A stretch of DNA of 64,000 nucleotides from Opitutales bacterium (lineage in GTDB: Bacteria > Verrucomicrobiota > Verrucomicrobiia > Opitutales > Seribacteraceae), in the NCBI GenBank assembly GCA_028045305.1, contig JAOFTV010000001.1, forward strand, positions 184,355-248,354. The letters run 5' to 3'. Below the pieces are notes generated by a model. That model was not told the DNA's origin and made no database searches. It worked only from the letters and a program-made list of their open reading frames with translations. The position numbers and the translations under genes are program-made. Below are positions 45,264 to 55,507 of the stretch, piece after piece. Every line of letters starts with the position of its first letter. Position 1 is the first letter of the stretch.

Positions 45264-46695
45264 CCTTTTTTTGTATCTCCTTAGACGTTTTAGTCCGTAA
45301 TTTTATGAGAAGATCATGCCATTTTGAATCAACCGCCAAATTATTAAGCTCCTCGGGGTCTTTGTTTAAATCATAGAGCTCCTCGATGGTATCTTCATCG
45401 AAATGACGGATGTATTTGTATGGTCCATCTCGCATCATCATCCAGGCGGTAAGGCCTCTTCTTTGGAAGATATCGTAATTCTTGTTTTTTAGGCGTTCGG
45501 TGACGGTATTTCCATACTCATAGGTTGTATTGATGAGAAGCATGGGCTCAGTCAAAGAAGATGAGGGTTTTTCAAGTAAACCTGAAAGGTCTCTTCCATG
45601 CATTTGCCAAGCAGGAACTGTTCGGCTCAATGAATGAATGGTTCGGGTAATATCGACTCCGTTTACAGGTTCCTTACAGATTGTATTTGCTTCTATTTTC
45701 CCTTGTGAAGAAAAAATTAATGGGGCTAAAAGGTTTGCGTCATAGGCTGCCCATTTTTCTTGCATGCCATGCTCTCCCCAGGCAAAGCCCTGGTCGGAGG
45801 TAAAGATGACTACGGTGTTTTTCAATTGGTCGGTTTTTTTCAAGGCAGCGAGCATAGTACCCACACCATCGTCCAAAGACCTGACCGACCGATGATATTT
45901 TTTTACAAGATTGTCATACTTAAGAGGGTCTCCGTTGCTGTCCTTTTTCCAGCGCGTCAAGTCTTTGAGGTGTTCGGGCTTGGTCGGGCGGGGGCCAAAT
46001 ATATCAACGGGAACTTTGGCGTCAGGTGTTCCAGAGTAGTCCTTCATATGTCGATCGGATGGGGTGTAGGGGCCGTGGACTCCAGGGTAGCACAGCCAAA
46101 GGAACCACGGCTTTGAGATAGCGGCTTGTTTTAGGATATACTCTTCGGCGATTTCGGTGAATCGGTCATTACTGTATCCTCCCAGAGCTTCTCTTGGGCC
46201 ACCATTTGTTCGGACTTGGGTGCCATGGTAGTAAGCCATGGCATTCCTTCTTCCCCCTCCACGGTCCCAGATAACCGAATAATCCCAGTCTCTGCCATGC
46301 CCCACATCTTCACCGAGGTGCCACTTTCCAATACAGGCGGTTTCATATCCGTTCTTTCTAAGTACAGACGGGAAGAATGGCAGTTTTTTGGGGTCGTACG
46401 ATGCCATCGGGTATTTGGTGACCTTGATCGAGTCCAGTCGATGCTGTAAAAGTCCTGTCAGTGCGGAGGCACGGGAAGGTTGGCACCATGTGCCGGAGTA
46501 GCACTGGGTGAAGCGAACGCCTGATTTTGCCAATCGGTCGATATGAGGAGTGCTTACCCAGGAGCGTGCCTTCTCATAGGCGGATACGGAACGAACCGAT
46601 TGATCATCGGTGAAAATGTAGAGAATGTTAGGCTGCTCGTCTCTGGCCCAGATAAATGAACACAGGGAGAAGAAAGAAAAAACAGTGAGGCGCAT
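45217..46695 (-). CDS. Secreted sulfatase
   Basis: A 492-residue sulfatase with a signal peptide (1-18). NILYIFTDDQSVRSVSAY supplies the first metal site, the formylglycine motif CQPSR is at 71-75 (YSGTWCQPSRASALTG), GKWHLGEDVG follows, and VVIFTSDQGFAWGEHGM is the second metal site. The TDDQ and SDQGFAWGEHG blocks resemble iduronate/heparan-type sulfatases. It starts 5 bp after the upstream sulfatase and its end overlaps apbE by 47 bp. Two sulfatases and apbE thus form one operon. Confidence 0.9.
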   Translation of the reverse strand: MRLTVFSFFSLCSFIWARDEQPNILYIFTDDQSVRSVSAYEKARSWVSTPHIDRLAKSGVRFTQCYSGTWCQPSRASALTGLLQHRLDSIKVTKYPMASYDPKKLPFFPSVLRKNGYETACIGKWHLGEDVGHGRDWDYSVIWDRGGGRRNAMAYYHGTQVRTNGGPREALGGYSNDRFTEIAEEYILKQAAISKPWFLWLCYPGVHGPYTPSDRHMKDYSGTPDAKVPVDIFGPRPTKPEHLKDLTRWKKDSNGDPLKYDNLVKKYHRSVRSLDDGVGTMLAALKKTDQLKNTVVIFTSDQGFAWGEHGMQEKWAAYDANLLAPLIFSSQGKIEANTICKEPVNGVDITRTIHSLSRTVPAWQMHGRDLSGLLEKPSSSLTEPMLLINTTYEYGNTVTERLKNKNYDIFQRRGLTAWMMMRDGPYKYIRHFDEDTIEELYDLNKDPEELNNLAVDSKWHDLLIKLRTKTSKEIQKKDGDFVQYLPEPKERY

Positions 46696-46700
46696 TAAGG

Positions 46701-48263
46701 CTACTGGGAAACAGAGTCGGTTTCTCGACTGCGCCCCGCATCAAGAATTATCTGAAGTTCGGCATTTAACTTTTCGACTAGGTCGGAGTTGGATTTAGCC
46801 AGATTCTTGGTTTCGCCAGGATCTTCTTCTAAATTAATTAAAGTGAGTCTTTCCACATTTGTATTGGCCAAAGTTTCTTCGACTTTTACATTCCTGGCCA
46901 TTTTTTTGGCGTGCCGAAGAAGTTTCCATTTTCCCTTTCGGAACCCAAAGTTACCTCTTCCTCCATTGTCCTGCTGGATTAGGTGTTCGCGACCCTTAGC
47001 TCCTTCCTCTCCCAGTAGAGCCCCTATAATATTTTGGCTATCCACTAGGGCTTGTTCAGGAATAGAAACGCCAGCCTGAGAGACAAGGCTGGTGGCTAGG
47101 TCGATAGTGCAAACAATTTCATCTGATACTCCCGGCCTAATTTTTCCTGGCCACCAAGTAATAAAAGGTGTGCGGGTACCACCCTCAAAAATACTGTACT
47201 TTCCACCTTTATAGGGCCCAGCTGGTTTGTGGTCTCCCATATGTTCCAAGGCACCATCTTTGTATCCATCATCGCCAACAGGCCCATTGTCCGAGCAGAA
47301 AATAATCATGGTATTATCATCCAGGTTTTGCTCTTTGAGAATACGAACGATTTCCCCAACGCACCAATCCAGTTGCACGATTACATCTCCGCGGTAGCTA
47401 AGAGCAGATGTTCCGCGAAATCGTTCGTGGGGGATGCGTGGAACATGTAGGTCATGAGAAGCAAAGAAGAGAAAGAAAGGATCCTTCTTGTTCTGCTTGA
47501 TCCATTCTTCAGATTTTTCCACCCATTTGTCTGCCAGATCTTCATCCCGAAAACGGGCAGCATGCCCGCCTGTATAAAAACCAATCCGACTTATGCCATT
47601 ATGAATGGTAGAGTTGTGGCCGTGCGACCAGTCCATCTTCAGCGTATCCCGATGAGTAATGCCTGTTGGATGGTCTGGGCTGGGTTTTCGGGATCCCACC
47701 CAAAGCGGGTCTTTGGGATCTAAATTTAGTACACGATCATTCTCTACATAGACTTGTGGAACTCGGTCATTGGTTGTGGGTAAAAGAAAATTGTAGTCAA
47801 ACCCGATCTCCCTCGGGCCAGGCTTGAGTTGTCCATTCCAGTCTGGTCCTTTACCAGGAGCTCCAAGCCCGAGGTGCCACTTCCCAATGACCGCTGTTTT
47901 GTATCCTGCTTTTTTAAGCAGATCTCCAATCGTGGTTTCGCCAGGCTGGATAATCGATGGCCCGTTGGGTGGAGCGATCCCAGTACCTTTTCTACGAAAG
48001 GCATAGTTTCCAGTAAGAAAAGAATAACGGGTGGGGGTACAGGTGGATGCAGAGCAGTAACCACTGGTAAAACGCAATCCTTCTTTAGCCAAACGATCAA
48101 TGTGTGGGGTTTTTAGGTTTTTTGGCTTGGCTCCGTAGCAACCGACATCCCCGTATCCCATATCGTCAGCCATAATCACAATGACATTGGGTTTGCTGGC
48201 AAAGAGACAAGTCGAGCCAAGAAAGGCGGTACAAAAAATGGGAAGGTAATGTTTTAGGTACAT
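46701..48263 (-). CDS. Secreted arylsulfatase with CTPTR motif
   Basis: A 520-residue sulfatase: signal peptide (1-22), then KPNVIVIMADDMGYGDVGCYGA. The formylglycine motif is C75-T-P-T-R79 (ASTCTPTRYSFLTG), then AVIGKWHLG and MIIFCSDNGPVGDDG. This matches the arylsulfatase A / N-acetylgalactosamine-6-sulfatase type. The cysteine should be matured to formylglycine; threonine instead of serine at the fourth motif position is a known variant. First gene of the sulfatase-sulfatase-apbE unit. Confidence 0.9.
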   Translation of the reverse strand: MYLKHYLPIFCTAFLGSTCLFASKPNVIVIMADDMGYGDVGCYGAKPKNLKTPHIDRLAKEGLRFTSGYCSASTCTPTRYSFLTGNYAFRRKGTGIAPPNGPSIIQPGETTIGDLLKKAGYKTAVIGKWHLGLGAPGKGPDWNGQLKPGPREIGFDYNFLLPTTNDRVPQVYVENDRVLNLDPKDPLWVGSRKPSPDHPTGITHRDTLKMDWSHGHNSTIHNGISRIGFYTGGHAARFRDEDLADKWVEKSEEWIKQNKKDPFFLFFASHDLHVPRIPHERFRGTSALSYRGDVIVQLDWCVGEIVRILKEQNLDDNTMIIFCSDNGPVGDDGYKDGALEHMGDHKPAGPYKGGKYSIFEGGTRTPFITWWPGKIRPGVSDEIVCTIDLATSLVSQAGVSIPEQALVDSQNIIGALLGEEGAKGREHLIQQDNGGRGNFGFRKGKWKLLRHAKKMARNVKVEETLANTNVERLTLINLEEDPGETKNLAKSNSDLVEKLNAELQIILDAGRSRETDSVSQ

Positions 48264-48294
48264 GTCGTGTTTGTATGGCAGGATTAAAAGAAAT

Positions 48295-49584
48295 TCAAGT
48301 GTTCATCCGCTCTTCAATCTCATTTGGTTCGAGAGGTGTGTCTTTCATTAAATTGATCGGTTGGTTTCCAGAAATTACGATATTGTCCTCCAAGCGAATA
48401 CCGATTCCTTCATTTGGTATGTAAATACCTGGCTCCACCGTAAAGACGGCTCCATCGACAAGTTTTTTTTGTCCATTTGAAACATCGTGCACATCGAGGC
48501 CAAGGGAATGTCCTAGTCCGTGCATAAAATACTTTCGGCAAGCAGGGTGATTAGGTTTTTGATTTTTAACTTCTTTTAGCGAAAGAAGTTTTAGTCGAAC
48601 CAGTTCCTCATTCATCATCTCATGAGCCTCGCTCCTCCATTGCTTGATCTCTTTACCTGCTTTGGCACCTGAGATGGATTTTTGCAGAACTCGAAGCACC
48701 GCTTGATACACCTGTTTTTGTCTACGGGAAAATTTACCGCTTACCGGCACAGTACGGGTGAGGTCGGCGTTGTAGTTCGCATAGCAGGCACCGACATCCA
48801 TAAGTAGGAGGTCTCCCTTTTTACAGGCCTGGTCGTTTTGTAGATAATGTAGCACGCATGCATTCTTGCCGGAGGCAATAATTGGGCCGTAAGCAAACTT
48901 ACACCTTTTACGGATGAATGAACGAGCCCACTCTGCCTCAATCTCATATTCCATTACACCTGGTTTAATTTCCGGCAATACCTCGTTGAAGGCATCTGTG
49001 GTAACTTCCACCGCTTGCTTGATTAGATCGACCTCACATAAATCTTTCCTAAACCTAAGGGCGTGCAGGTGCGGCGCGAGACGAAGAAAGCGACGTTTGG
49101 AAAAGCGTTGGCGCAGAGTGTTGCTGAATCGTTGATCCCTAGTTTCCACAGGATTGTCAGCTCGTTGATGCTCGTTGTCGTTGAGGTAAAAAGGGCCATT
49201 ATTATTTTTGGCTAATTTTCCAAAGACTTCAGTGAAATCTTCTAACCAATGAATCTTGGATATGGCAGAGATTTTACGGGCATCTGTTTTGTTTAGTTTA
49301 TATCCTTCCCAAAGTTGTAGGGTGGGGTTGGGTTTGCGGATGAAGAGGTGGGCCTGTTCGCTGGGTTTTTGGGCACTGGGCTGTAGAACGAGGATGGATT
49401 CTTCCTGCTCGATACCAGAGAGGTAGAAAAGATCGGAGTTTGGATGGTAGGGTAGGGTGCCATCCGCATTGCTGGGCATCAGATCGTTGGCATTTAGCAC
49501 AGACAAAGTGTTTGCCGGCATCCGCTCGAGCAAATGTTTGCGGTTGGTTGCAAACAATTGTGGATCGATTAGGGAGTGGCGCAT
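48295..49584 (-). CDS. Xaa-Pro aminopeptidase (M24B, aminopeptidase P)
   Basis: A 429-residue cytosolic metallopeptidase. The N-terminal domain (1-175) contains the aminopeptidase P YLSGIEQEESILVL stretch. The pita-bread catalytic domain shows all five metal ligands: D263 (LLLMDVGACYANYNADLTR), D274, H359 (MHGLGHSLGLDVHD), E384 (FTVEPGIYIP) and E399 (GIRLEDN). It releases N-terminal residues next to proline in peptides. It lies 31 bp upstream of the sulfatase gene at 46701 and 16 bp downstream of the NHL-repeat gene, possibly cotranscribed but not functionally related. Confidence 0.92.
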   Translation of the reverse strand: MRHSLIDPQLFATNRKHLLERMPANTLSVLNANDLMPSNADGTLPYHPNSDLFYLSGIEQEESILVLQPSAQKPSEQAHLFIRKPNPTLQLWEGYKLNKTDARKISAISKIHWLEDFTEVFGKLAKNNNGPFYLNDNEHQRADNPVETRDQRFSNTLRQRFSKRRFLRLAPHLHALRFRKDLCEVDLIKQAVEVTTDAFNEVLPEIKPGVMEYEIEAEWARSFIRKRCKFAYGPIIASGKNACVLHYLQNDQACKKGDLLLMDVGACYANYNADLTRTVPVSGKFSRRQKQVYQAVLRVLQKSISGAKAGKEIKQWRSEAHEMMNEELVRLKLLSLKEVKNQKPNHPACRKYFMHGLGHSLGLDVHDVSNGQKKLVDGAVFTVEPGIYIPNEGIGIRLEDNIVISGNQPINLMKDTPLEPNEIEERMNT

Positions 49585-49600
49585 CGGTTCGATTGGTGGG

Positions 49601-50686
49601 CTAGGAGACGCGCCTTAATTTAGTTATCCGACCAGTTTGTACCCACTCGGCCACAAAGATATCTCCATTGGAAGAGAAGCAGGCATCGTGCGGATGAACG
49701 AATTTCCCGTTTTTCCAGGTCTTGGCATTTCCCCGCTTTACTTTCTTTTGGGTGACCACATTTTCGACATCGTCTCCTAGTCGGGCGACCACCTTGTTGT
49801 TTTTATCGAGCAGAGATATACGGGCGTGCAATTCCGGAATCATTAATAAATCATTCCAAACATCTGCATTGGCTGGCAAACCAAACCCATCTATGGTTTG
49901 AAGATGTTTTCCATCGAGGCTTAAAAATTGTACGGTGTGATGTGCCCGGTCGCAAACCACCACGGTTTCTTCTCCATTTCTACGATCTGTCCAAATGCCG
50001 TGTGGAGTTCTAAAGCTACCCTTTCCATTGCCGGGTCCGCCGAACTTGGAAACCCAATTCCCATCCTTGTCATACCTATGAATCCAGAAGGATCCATATC
50101 CATCTGCGAGCAAAAACCCACCATCATTGAGGAAGGCAAAATTGGTCGGCAGAAATGCGTCCTTCCCCCAGCGTGGTCTTCCTTTTCCCTCAAAGCGTAC
50201 CGACTCCTTGCTGTCTTCTCCCTTCCTGTAAACTCCGCTATCCATAGGTGCATATTTTTCCCAAACTGTTTCACCAGTTAAGGTGAGTTTGGCAAAAGCC
50301 TTAATGTTCTGGTAGGCACAAACATAGAGGAATTCCTCGTTCCCTTCTTTTCGAACCTCGATGCCATGACCACCTCCTTGAAATTGACTACCAAATGCCC
50401 GAACGAATTTTCCATTTGGATCAAATACGAAGATGGAGGGATGTTCTTTTAGGTGCTTTCTTCCCTCATGAATGACATAGACAAAACCTGCTTGATCCAC
50501 GGCTAAATTGTGGGTGGTCTGCCAGCTGTATTGTGACGGAAGTTTTGCCCAGTCGTGAGTCACTTCATATTGATGAACACCTTCACCGATGACCAAGGGG
50601 CTGTTGCCCGACTTTTTGCCTAGGAGTAAATGAGGAAGAAGAAGGCTTCCGGACGCAGAAGTAGTAAGAAAAGATCGTCGATTCAT
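49601..50686 (-). CDS. Tat-exported NHL-repeat six-bladed propeller protein
   Basis: A 361-residue protein with a Tat-like leader (NRRSFLTTSASGSLLLPHLLLG). NHL-type blades recognisable by GFVYVIHEGR, IFVFDPNGKFVRAFGSQFQGGGHGI, GGFLLADGYGSFWIHRYDKDGNWVSKFGGPGNGKGSFRTPHGIW, and VVVCDRAHHTVQFLSLDGKHLQTIDGFG. PHDACFSSNGDIFVAEWVQTGRITKLRR closes the propeller. In PVC bacteria such proteins are frequent, with presumed peptidyl-glycine-lyase-like or sugar-related functions that remain unproven. No catalytic residues assigned. Confidence 0.82.
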   Translation of the reverse strand: MNRRSFLTTSASGSLLLPHLLLGKKSGNSPLVIGEGVHQYEVTHDWAKLPSQYSWQTTHNLAVDQAGFVYVIHEGRKHLKEHPSIFVFDPNGKFVRAFGSQFQGGGHGIEVRKEGNEEFLYVCAYQNIKAFAKLTLTGETVWEKYAPMDSGVYRKGEDSKESVRFEGKGRPRWGKDAFLPTNFAFLNDGGFLLADGYGSFWIHRYDKDGNWVSKFGGPGNGKGSFRTPHGIWTDRRNGEETVVVCDRAHHTVQFLSLDGKHLQTIDGFGLPANADVWNDLLMIPELHARISLLDKNNKVVARLGDDVENVVTQKKVKRGNAKTWKNGKFVHPHDACFSSNGDIFVAEWVQTGRITKLRRVS

Positions 50687-50786
50687 AAATGGCTTAGGTA
50701 AAGGGGATGATAAGGAGGTTTTTAATTAGGACAGGAGATATCGGGTGGAGCAAGGTTTCGATTTCTCGATGCCTGGAAAATGGAAG

Positions 50787-52646
50787 TCAGGGAGAGGGAA
50801 TCATCTCTATGCGTTGAAGGTATCGAGGTTCATCGATGCCAGAAAGATCAAGTTTTTGCTTGGATTCAAGGTCGGTTATTGAAATAGAGAAATTCACGAT
50901 GGCAGACCATGAGAGGGGCTCGTCCTTTTTCCCATTAAATTGGTCGATGGTAAAAACAATCTTTTGTTTTCCCTTACCAGATATTTTGCGGGTCGCATGA
51001 AAATCGCCAATATTTTTTCCATGGCCAAGAAAACGGCTCGAAGTATTTAACCTTAGCACCAAGTCCCTGCCCTGTGGGTTAATGGTCAGGCAAAGGGCAA
51101 GGTTATCCCAACGGTCCAGTTCAGGGTTCTGGAAAATATATCCTTTCAGATTACTTCCATTTTGTGTCGCCCAGTTTTGAGTGCCCTGAGAAAAATCATC
51201 AATTAAGCGTGTCTTAGGGATATTGCTAAAGGCATTCAGGTTGAGATCTTTGGGTTCATAAATCTGCTCAACCGAATTAACAGTGATTGTTTCTGTGGAT
51301 CCATTTTGCAAAGTGATGGCCTCGTCAAGTTTGTAGCGACATAAAGCAAAAGCATAAATGGGCAGTTGAGGAAATACGGGGATCCTTGTGGTGTAGTGCC
51401 TTAGGTGGTTGGAGAGATGCAAATCTGCAGGTTGACTCTTCCAAAACCGGGTCCGGGAATTTGGGTCGTAACTGTAGTAGATTTCTACCTCTTGCAGATT
51501 TTTTAAATCCTCGGGAACTACGGTGAACAAAGCTTCTCCATCCTTAATTTCCATGGTAGATTTTGGAGTCCGTGGAATGTAAATGTTTTCACCTTTCAAG
51601 TGCCGGGCAAACCATAGATTAAGAAGAGTCCACTGTTCTGGGCCTGGTCCATGGTTTTTGTGGATATTAGCGGAAACCCGCCAGTTATTATGGGGCAATA
51701 AATCCATTGCCTGCTGGATGCGTTCATAGGTGGAGTGGAAATCGTTCGATGAGGTAATGAAGGCAACGGGGCATTGGACGAGTGGCCAGGTTGAACTGCA
51801 ATCGATGGTATTTTTATAAAGCTCAAGATGCTGGAAATGTGCCTTTGTGCTACTTCTGGGAATTCCAGTGAGATCGATATGACGAAATCCAGTGCCACCG
51901 ACAAAGGGTGCAACTGCTTTCAATCGTGGGTCGATCGCATTCATTGCCGTGATCACTCCACCCATGGAAAATCCGGCAAATCCGATCCGGTTCCTATCCA
52001 CTTCCTTTTGTTGCTCCAAAAAGGTGATCCCCCGCTTTCCAGCCACGGCCAGAAGAAACCAGTTTGAATTTCTGGGGCTGGGAACCGGATCAATCGAATA
52101 CTCATCTGGCACCAAGGTTCTTTTCCATTGTTTACGCAGTGCATTCTTGTAAAACCTTGGACCCTGGGTGGGGTCAACTTTTCCCCAGTCGGTATTTTCT
52201 TTTACGCCGTTCTCCATCGATCGGCCGAGCCAATTGATATCGATCACGGCGTATCCCTGCTTAGCGAAGTAGATCCCCCGATCTTTTTCAGCTCTCTGCC
52301 CACCACCATGTGTCCATACGAATGCTGGATGTTTGCCAGGTTTATCGGGAAAGGTGTAGTAGGCGGCTACGCGGGCTTCTACCCCCTTAAAGGTTCCAAC
52401 TCTGTAGGTAACATAGCGACTGATCACTCCATCCTCCTTGGTTTCATTAATCACCTTGGTATCAAGTTCTTCTGAGGATGGATTATAGGAATCCCATAAT
52501 TCAACAACATTTACGGGCACATCTTTGCTACTGGAATATGGCGTGAAGGTCTCGGAAGCTTGAAGAAAAAACGGGAGGATCAAGCCAAGGATAAAGATCC
52601 TAAGGAAATGAATGGTTTGAATCATAAGAAGTATGCTTTTGCGCAT
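50787..52646 (-). CDS. Secreted acetyl-xylan-esterase-like alpha/beta hydrolase
   Basis: A 619-residue exported protein with a hydrophobic leader at ~10-30. The hydrolase domain shows HPAFVWTHGGGQRAEKDRGIYFAKQGYAVIDINWLGR (oxyanion region), then the nucleophile elbow IGFAGFSMGGVITAMNAID. CPVAFITSSNDFHSTYERIQQAMDLL carries a likely acid and HKNHGPGPEQW a likely histidine. The last ~200 residues form a beta-rich domain with a carbohydrate-binding look. The family resembles acetyl xylan esterase/dienelactone hydrolases. Context with XylA/XylR nearby makes a xylan-like substrate plausible but unproven. Confidence 0.8.
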   Translation of the reverse strand: MRKSILLMIQTIHFLRIFILGLILPFFLQASETFTPYSSSKDVPVNVVELWDSYNPSSEELDTKVINETKEDGVISRYVTYRVGTFKGVEARVAAYYTFPDKPGKHPAFVWTHGGGQRAEKDRGIYFAKQGYAVIDINWLGRSMENGVKENTDWGKVDPTQGPRFYKNALRKQWKRTLVPDEYSIDPVPSPRNSNWFLLAVAGKRGITFLEQQKEVDRNRIGFAGFSMGGVITAMNAIDPRLKAVAPFVGGTGFRHIDLTGIPRSSTKAHFQHLELYKNTIDCSSTWPLVQCPVAFITSSNDFHSTYERIQQAMDLLPHNNWRVSANIHKNHGPGPEQWTLLNLWFARHLKGENIYIPRTPKSTMEIKDGEALFTVVPEDLKNLQEVEIYYSYDPNSRTRFWKSQPADLHLSNHLRHYTTRIPVFPQLPIYAFALCRYKLDEAITLQNGSTETITVNSVEQIYEPKDLNLNAFSNIPKTRLIDDFSQGTQNWATQNGSNLKGYIFQNPELDRWDNLALCLTINPQGRDLVLRLNTSSRFLGHGKNIGDFHATRKISGKGKQKIVFTIDQFNGKKDEPLSWSAIVNFSISITDLESKQKLDLSGIDEPRYLQRIEMIPSP

Positions 52647-52696
52647 ACACCGTGAATTGTCACCCGCAAAGGTTCCCGGAACGCGGGAATTTATTC

Positions 52697-53950
52697 TTAA
52701 TGGAGCGACCGAATTTCTTCGGCGATAATGGACAGTCCACGAGAAACAACTTCTTCATCCTGAGCAAAGGTCACCCGTATGCATTCCTCCTTATGTTTCC
52801 ATGGTTCATTCAGTCCTGGAAAGAAATAATGCCCGGGAACAACTAATACTCCCTTGGTTTTCAATCTTTGGTAGAGCTCTTCGGTGGTGATCGGTAAATT
52901 CTTTAACCACAGCCAAAGGAATAAGGCTCCTTCGGGCTTATGAATGGCGTAGGGTAAGCCATCGAGTTCTGCCTGGAGTTGGCCAACAGCTTGTTGAGAC
53001 TTTTTTCCGTAGTGGGGTTTTATTACTTCACGGCTTACCTGCATAATATCTCCGCTTCTCACAAGTTCGAGAGCAAGGGCGGGACCAAGGCTACCCGGAG
53101 CTAAACTGAAGACGGATGTCATTCGTGAGACCAAACGGATGATTTCCTTACGGGCGATGACGATTCCGGTGCGCAAAGTGGGTAGTCCAAATTTCGATAG
53201 GCTCAGGCACAGGACGATATTTTCATCCCAGACCGGAGTGATCTCGGCCTGAATGATATTGGGGAAAGGGGCTCCGTATGCATTATCAAGGATGAGCGGG
53301 ACTCCTGCACTACGAGTGAGTGTCCTAAGCCTTTCCACCTCTTCGTCGGTAACTACATTTCCTGTGGGGTTGGTGGGTCGGGATAGGCAAAGAGCTCCAA
53401 CTTCCTTTCCAATTGATAAAGTATCAAAGTCGATTCTGTATTTGAAAAAGGAATTATCAAGGTGTTCGATGTGGGGCTTGCTGGATTGAAAAAAGTCCGA
53501 CTCCATCCCGACTTCGTTGTATCCAATATATTCTGGAGTAAGGGGGAGCATAATTTGTTTTTTTTGGGAACCTTCAAATCGGCCGGCAAACAAATTAAAC
53601 AAAGAAAGAAAAGCGTTCTGGCTGCCATTGGTCAGAGCTATGTTTTCTGGACTAATTCCCCACCCATACTCCCGGTTAAACAAATTGGTTAAGGCATCAA
53701 GAAAAGGTGCGGATCCCTGAGGAGTATCATAGTTTCCGATCAATCTTTCAAATTCGCCCGGTTGATCAAGAATTCGCACCATGCGTTGGCGGACAATTTC
53801 CTGTATCTTGGAAACATGGGCGGGGTTTCCTCCCCCAAGCATGAGGGGGGCGGGATCTGCGGAAAGTGCGGACCCTAAGTCGTCCATTAACTCCGCAATT
53901 CCTATCTTGCCAGCAAAGCGTTTACCAAAATCAGACAGTTCATACTCCAC
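52697..53950 (-). CDS. avtA: Valine-pyruvate aminotransferase-like enzyme
   Basis: A 417-residue fold-type I PLP aminotransferase close to AvtA, which interconverts valine/2-oxoisovalerate and alanine/pyruvate. It has the AvtA-specific LMLGGGNPAHV near 36-46, IGNYDTPQGSAPFLDALTNLF near 71-91, NGSQNAFLSLFNLFAG near 108-123, and SRPTNPTGNVV near 190-200. Schiff-base lysine K253 lies in LCLSLSKFGLPTLRTGI, and a conserved arginine is in ECIRVTFAQDEE near the end. Cytosolic. It follows xylA with a terminator-like hairpin in the gap, so it probably has its own promoter. Confidence 0.88.
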   Translation of the reverse strand: MEYELSDFGKRFAGKIGIAELMDDLGSALSADPAPLMLGGGNPAHVSKIQEIVRQRMVRILDQPGEFERLIGNYDTPQGSAPFLDALTNLFNREYGWGISPENIALTNGSQNAFLSLFNLFAGRFEGSQKKQIMLPLTPEYIGYNEVGMESDFFQSSKPHIEHLDNSFFKYRIDFDTLSIGKEVGALCLSRPTNPTGNVVTDEEVERLRTLTRSAGVPLILDNAYGAPFPNIIQAEITPVWDENIVLCLSLSKFGLPTLRTGIVIARKEIIRLVSRMTSVFSLAPGSLGPALALELVRSGDIMQVSREVIKPHYGKKSQQAVGQLQAELDGLPYAIHKPEGALFLWLWLKNLPITTEELYQRLKTKGVLVVPGHYFFPGLNEPWKHKEECIRVTFAQDEEVVSRGLSIIAEEIRSLH

Positions 53951-53976
53951 GAATCTATTTCAAAAGAAAAGCGGAG

Positions 53977-54004
53977 GGACGGGCGAGTTCAATCTCGCCC
54001 GTCT
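53977..54004 (-). terminator. Hairpin terminator after xylA
   Basis: GACGGGCGAG (53978-53987) and CTCGCCCGTC (53994-54003) form a perfect 10-bp stem with a 6-base loop between the xylA stop and the avtA start. On the minus strand it is followed by a pyrimidine-rich stretch with TTTTCTTTT about 8 bases later, so termination of the xylA transcript is the likely role, though the U-run is not immediate. Confidence 0.6.
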
Positions 54005-54069
54005 AGATATTATCAAAATTAGTTTTTATAGAAGGTTACCGATCGTTCAACTTCCTGAGTCAAAAAACT

Positions 54070-55374
54070 TTAGATGAATTCGTTTATCAAATTCTCAAGC
54101 ATTTCCTGGCGCCCGCTAGCCAGGCTAGGTTCGCCATGGGCCAATGCATGGGCTTCCAATTCCTCAAAGGTGCAGGATCCAGATTCAACTTTGGCTCCTA
54201 CATTGGAATCAAAGCTGGAGTAGCGCTCTTGCACAAAATCAGCCAGGCGACCGTCTTCGCGTATGGCCTGGGCGATCTTTAGCCCACGGGCAAAGGTGTC
54301 CATTCCACCGACATGGGCATGAATCAAGTCGATGGGTTCATGGGATTCCCGACGACGCTTGGCATCGAAGTTAAGACCCCCGGTAGTAAAGCCCCCTGTA
54401 TTTAATACAACGAGCATGACTTGGGTGGTGAGATACAAATCAGTGGGGAATTGATCGGTGTCCCAACCAATCAAGGTATCTCCACGATTGGCATCTATAC
54501 TTCCAAGTTTTCCAGCATTGGCTGCCACGGTAAGTTCATGCTCCATAGTATGACCTGCAAGAGTGGCATGGTTGGTCTCGATATTCAGAGTGAAGCGGTC
54601 CATCAATCCATATTCACGAAGGAAATTCAGGCAGGCCGCAGAATCACTGTCGTATTGATGAGTCGATGGTTCGCGGGGCTTGGGCTCGATGTAGAAGGGC
54701 CCGTCAAAACCGATTTTGTCCGCATGGGCGACCGCCATGTGCAGAAAGGCAGCAAGATGATCGAGTTCCCTTTTCATATTGGTATTAAGCAGCGTGGAAT
54801 ATCCTTCTCTGCCTCCCCAAAAAGTATAGCCCAGTCCGTCGAGTTCTTTGGTTGATTCCAGGGCCTTTTTCACCTGAGCACCTGCATAAGCATAGATATT
54901 GGCGTCTGGCGATGTCGCTGCTCCCTGAGAATAACGGGGATGAGCAAACAGACAGGCCGTTCCCCATAACAATTTTACTCCGGTTTCAGACTGCTTTTGT
55001 TTGAGCTTGGCCACCACCTGATCAAGGGCGGCATTGGAGGCGGATAAGTCATTGAGTTCTGGGGCAATGTCCCGATCGTGCCAGCAATAATATTCGATGC
55101 CCATTTTATCAAGGAACTCAAAAAAGACATCCACTCGAGCGAGTGCGTTTTCCACTGAATCGCTTCCATCATCCCAGGGCATCTGGGCGGTTCCTCCACC
55201 AAACGGGTCGGCAAGGACATTGCGCATTACATGCCAGTATGGTGCCGCAAATCTCAGATGTTCTTTCATGGACTTTCCGGCAACCATTTCTTCCGGGTTG
55301 TAGTGTTTGAAAGCAAAAGGGTTTTTTGAGGATGGTCCCTCGTACTGAATTTTTTCGCAGGGGAAATGAGCCAT
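54070..55374 (-). CDS. xylA: Xylose isomerase
   Basis: A 434-residue xylose isomerase converting D-xylose to D-xylulose. Characteristic segments: [22 protein letters not shown] near 47-68, catalytic histidine in [53 protein letters not shown], and metal-binding [46 protein letters not shown] and WDTDQFPTD complete the metal site. I choose the ATG at 55374, the normal N-terminus; the longer frame from 55485 would run into the divergent xylR start region. Divergent from xylR. No xylulokinase gene lies in the window. Confidence 0.95.
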   Translation of the reverse strand: MAHFPCEKIQYEGPSSKNPFAFKHYNPEEMVAGKSMKEHLRFAAPYWHVMRNVLADPFGGGTAQMPWDDGSDSVENALARVDVFFEFLDKMGIEYYCWHDRDIAPELNDLSASNAALDQVVAKLKQKQSETGVKLLWGTACLFAHPRYSQGAATSPDANIYAYAGAQVKKALESTKELDGLGYTFWGGREGYSTLLNTNMKRELDHLAAFLHMAVAHADKIGFDGPFYIEPKPREPSTHQYDSDSAACLNFLREYGLMDRFTLNIETNHATLAGHTMEHELTVAANAGKLGSIDANRGDTLIGWDTDQFPTDLYLTTQVMLVVLNTGGFTTGGLNFDAKRRRESHEPIDLIHAHVGGMDTFARGLKIAQAIREDGRLADFVQERYSSFDSNVGAKVESGSCTFEELEAHALAHGEPSLASGRQEMLENLINEFI

Positions 55375-55507
55375 GATATCTATCGGTTTCTGGGTTTTGT
55401 TAATGTATGGAAAATGGTTACAATAATTCTTTCCTTTGTCGGGTAAATCCGCAAATTGCGTATAATTTCTGTTGAATTTCGTCATTTATCGGTCTGTGAT
55501 CTTTTTC
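55375..55507. promoter_or_regulatory. xylA-xylR divergent promoter region
   Basis: 133 bp between the two divergent starts. A TATAAT box at 55461-55466, with a weak TTGTCG at 55436-55441 (19-bp spacer), could drive xylR. The xylA promoter must read the other way from the AT-rich part around 55400-55435. XylR of the AraC/LacI hybrid type normally binds here and activates on xylose. I found no convincing direct-repeat operator by eye. Confidence 0.45.
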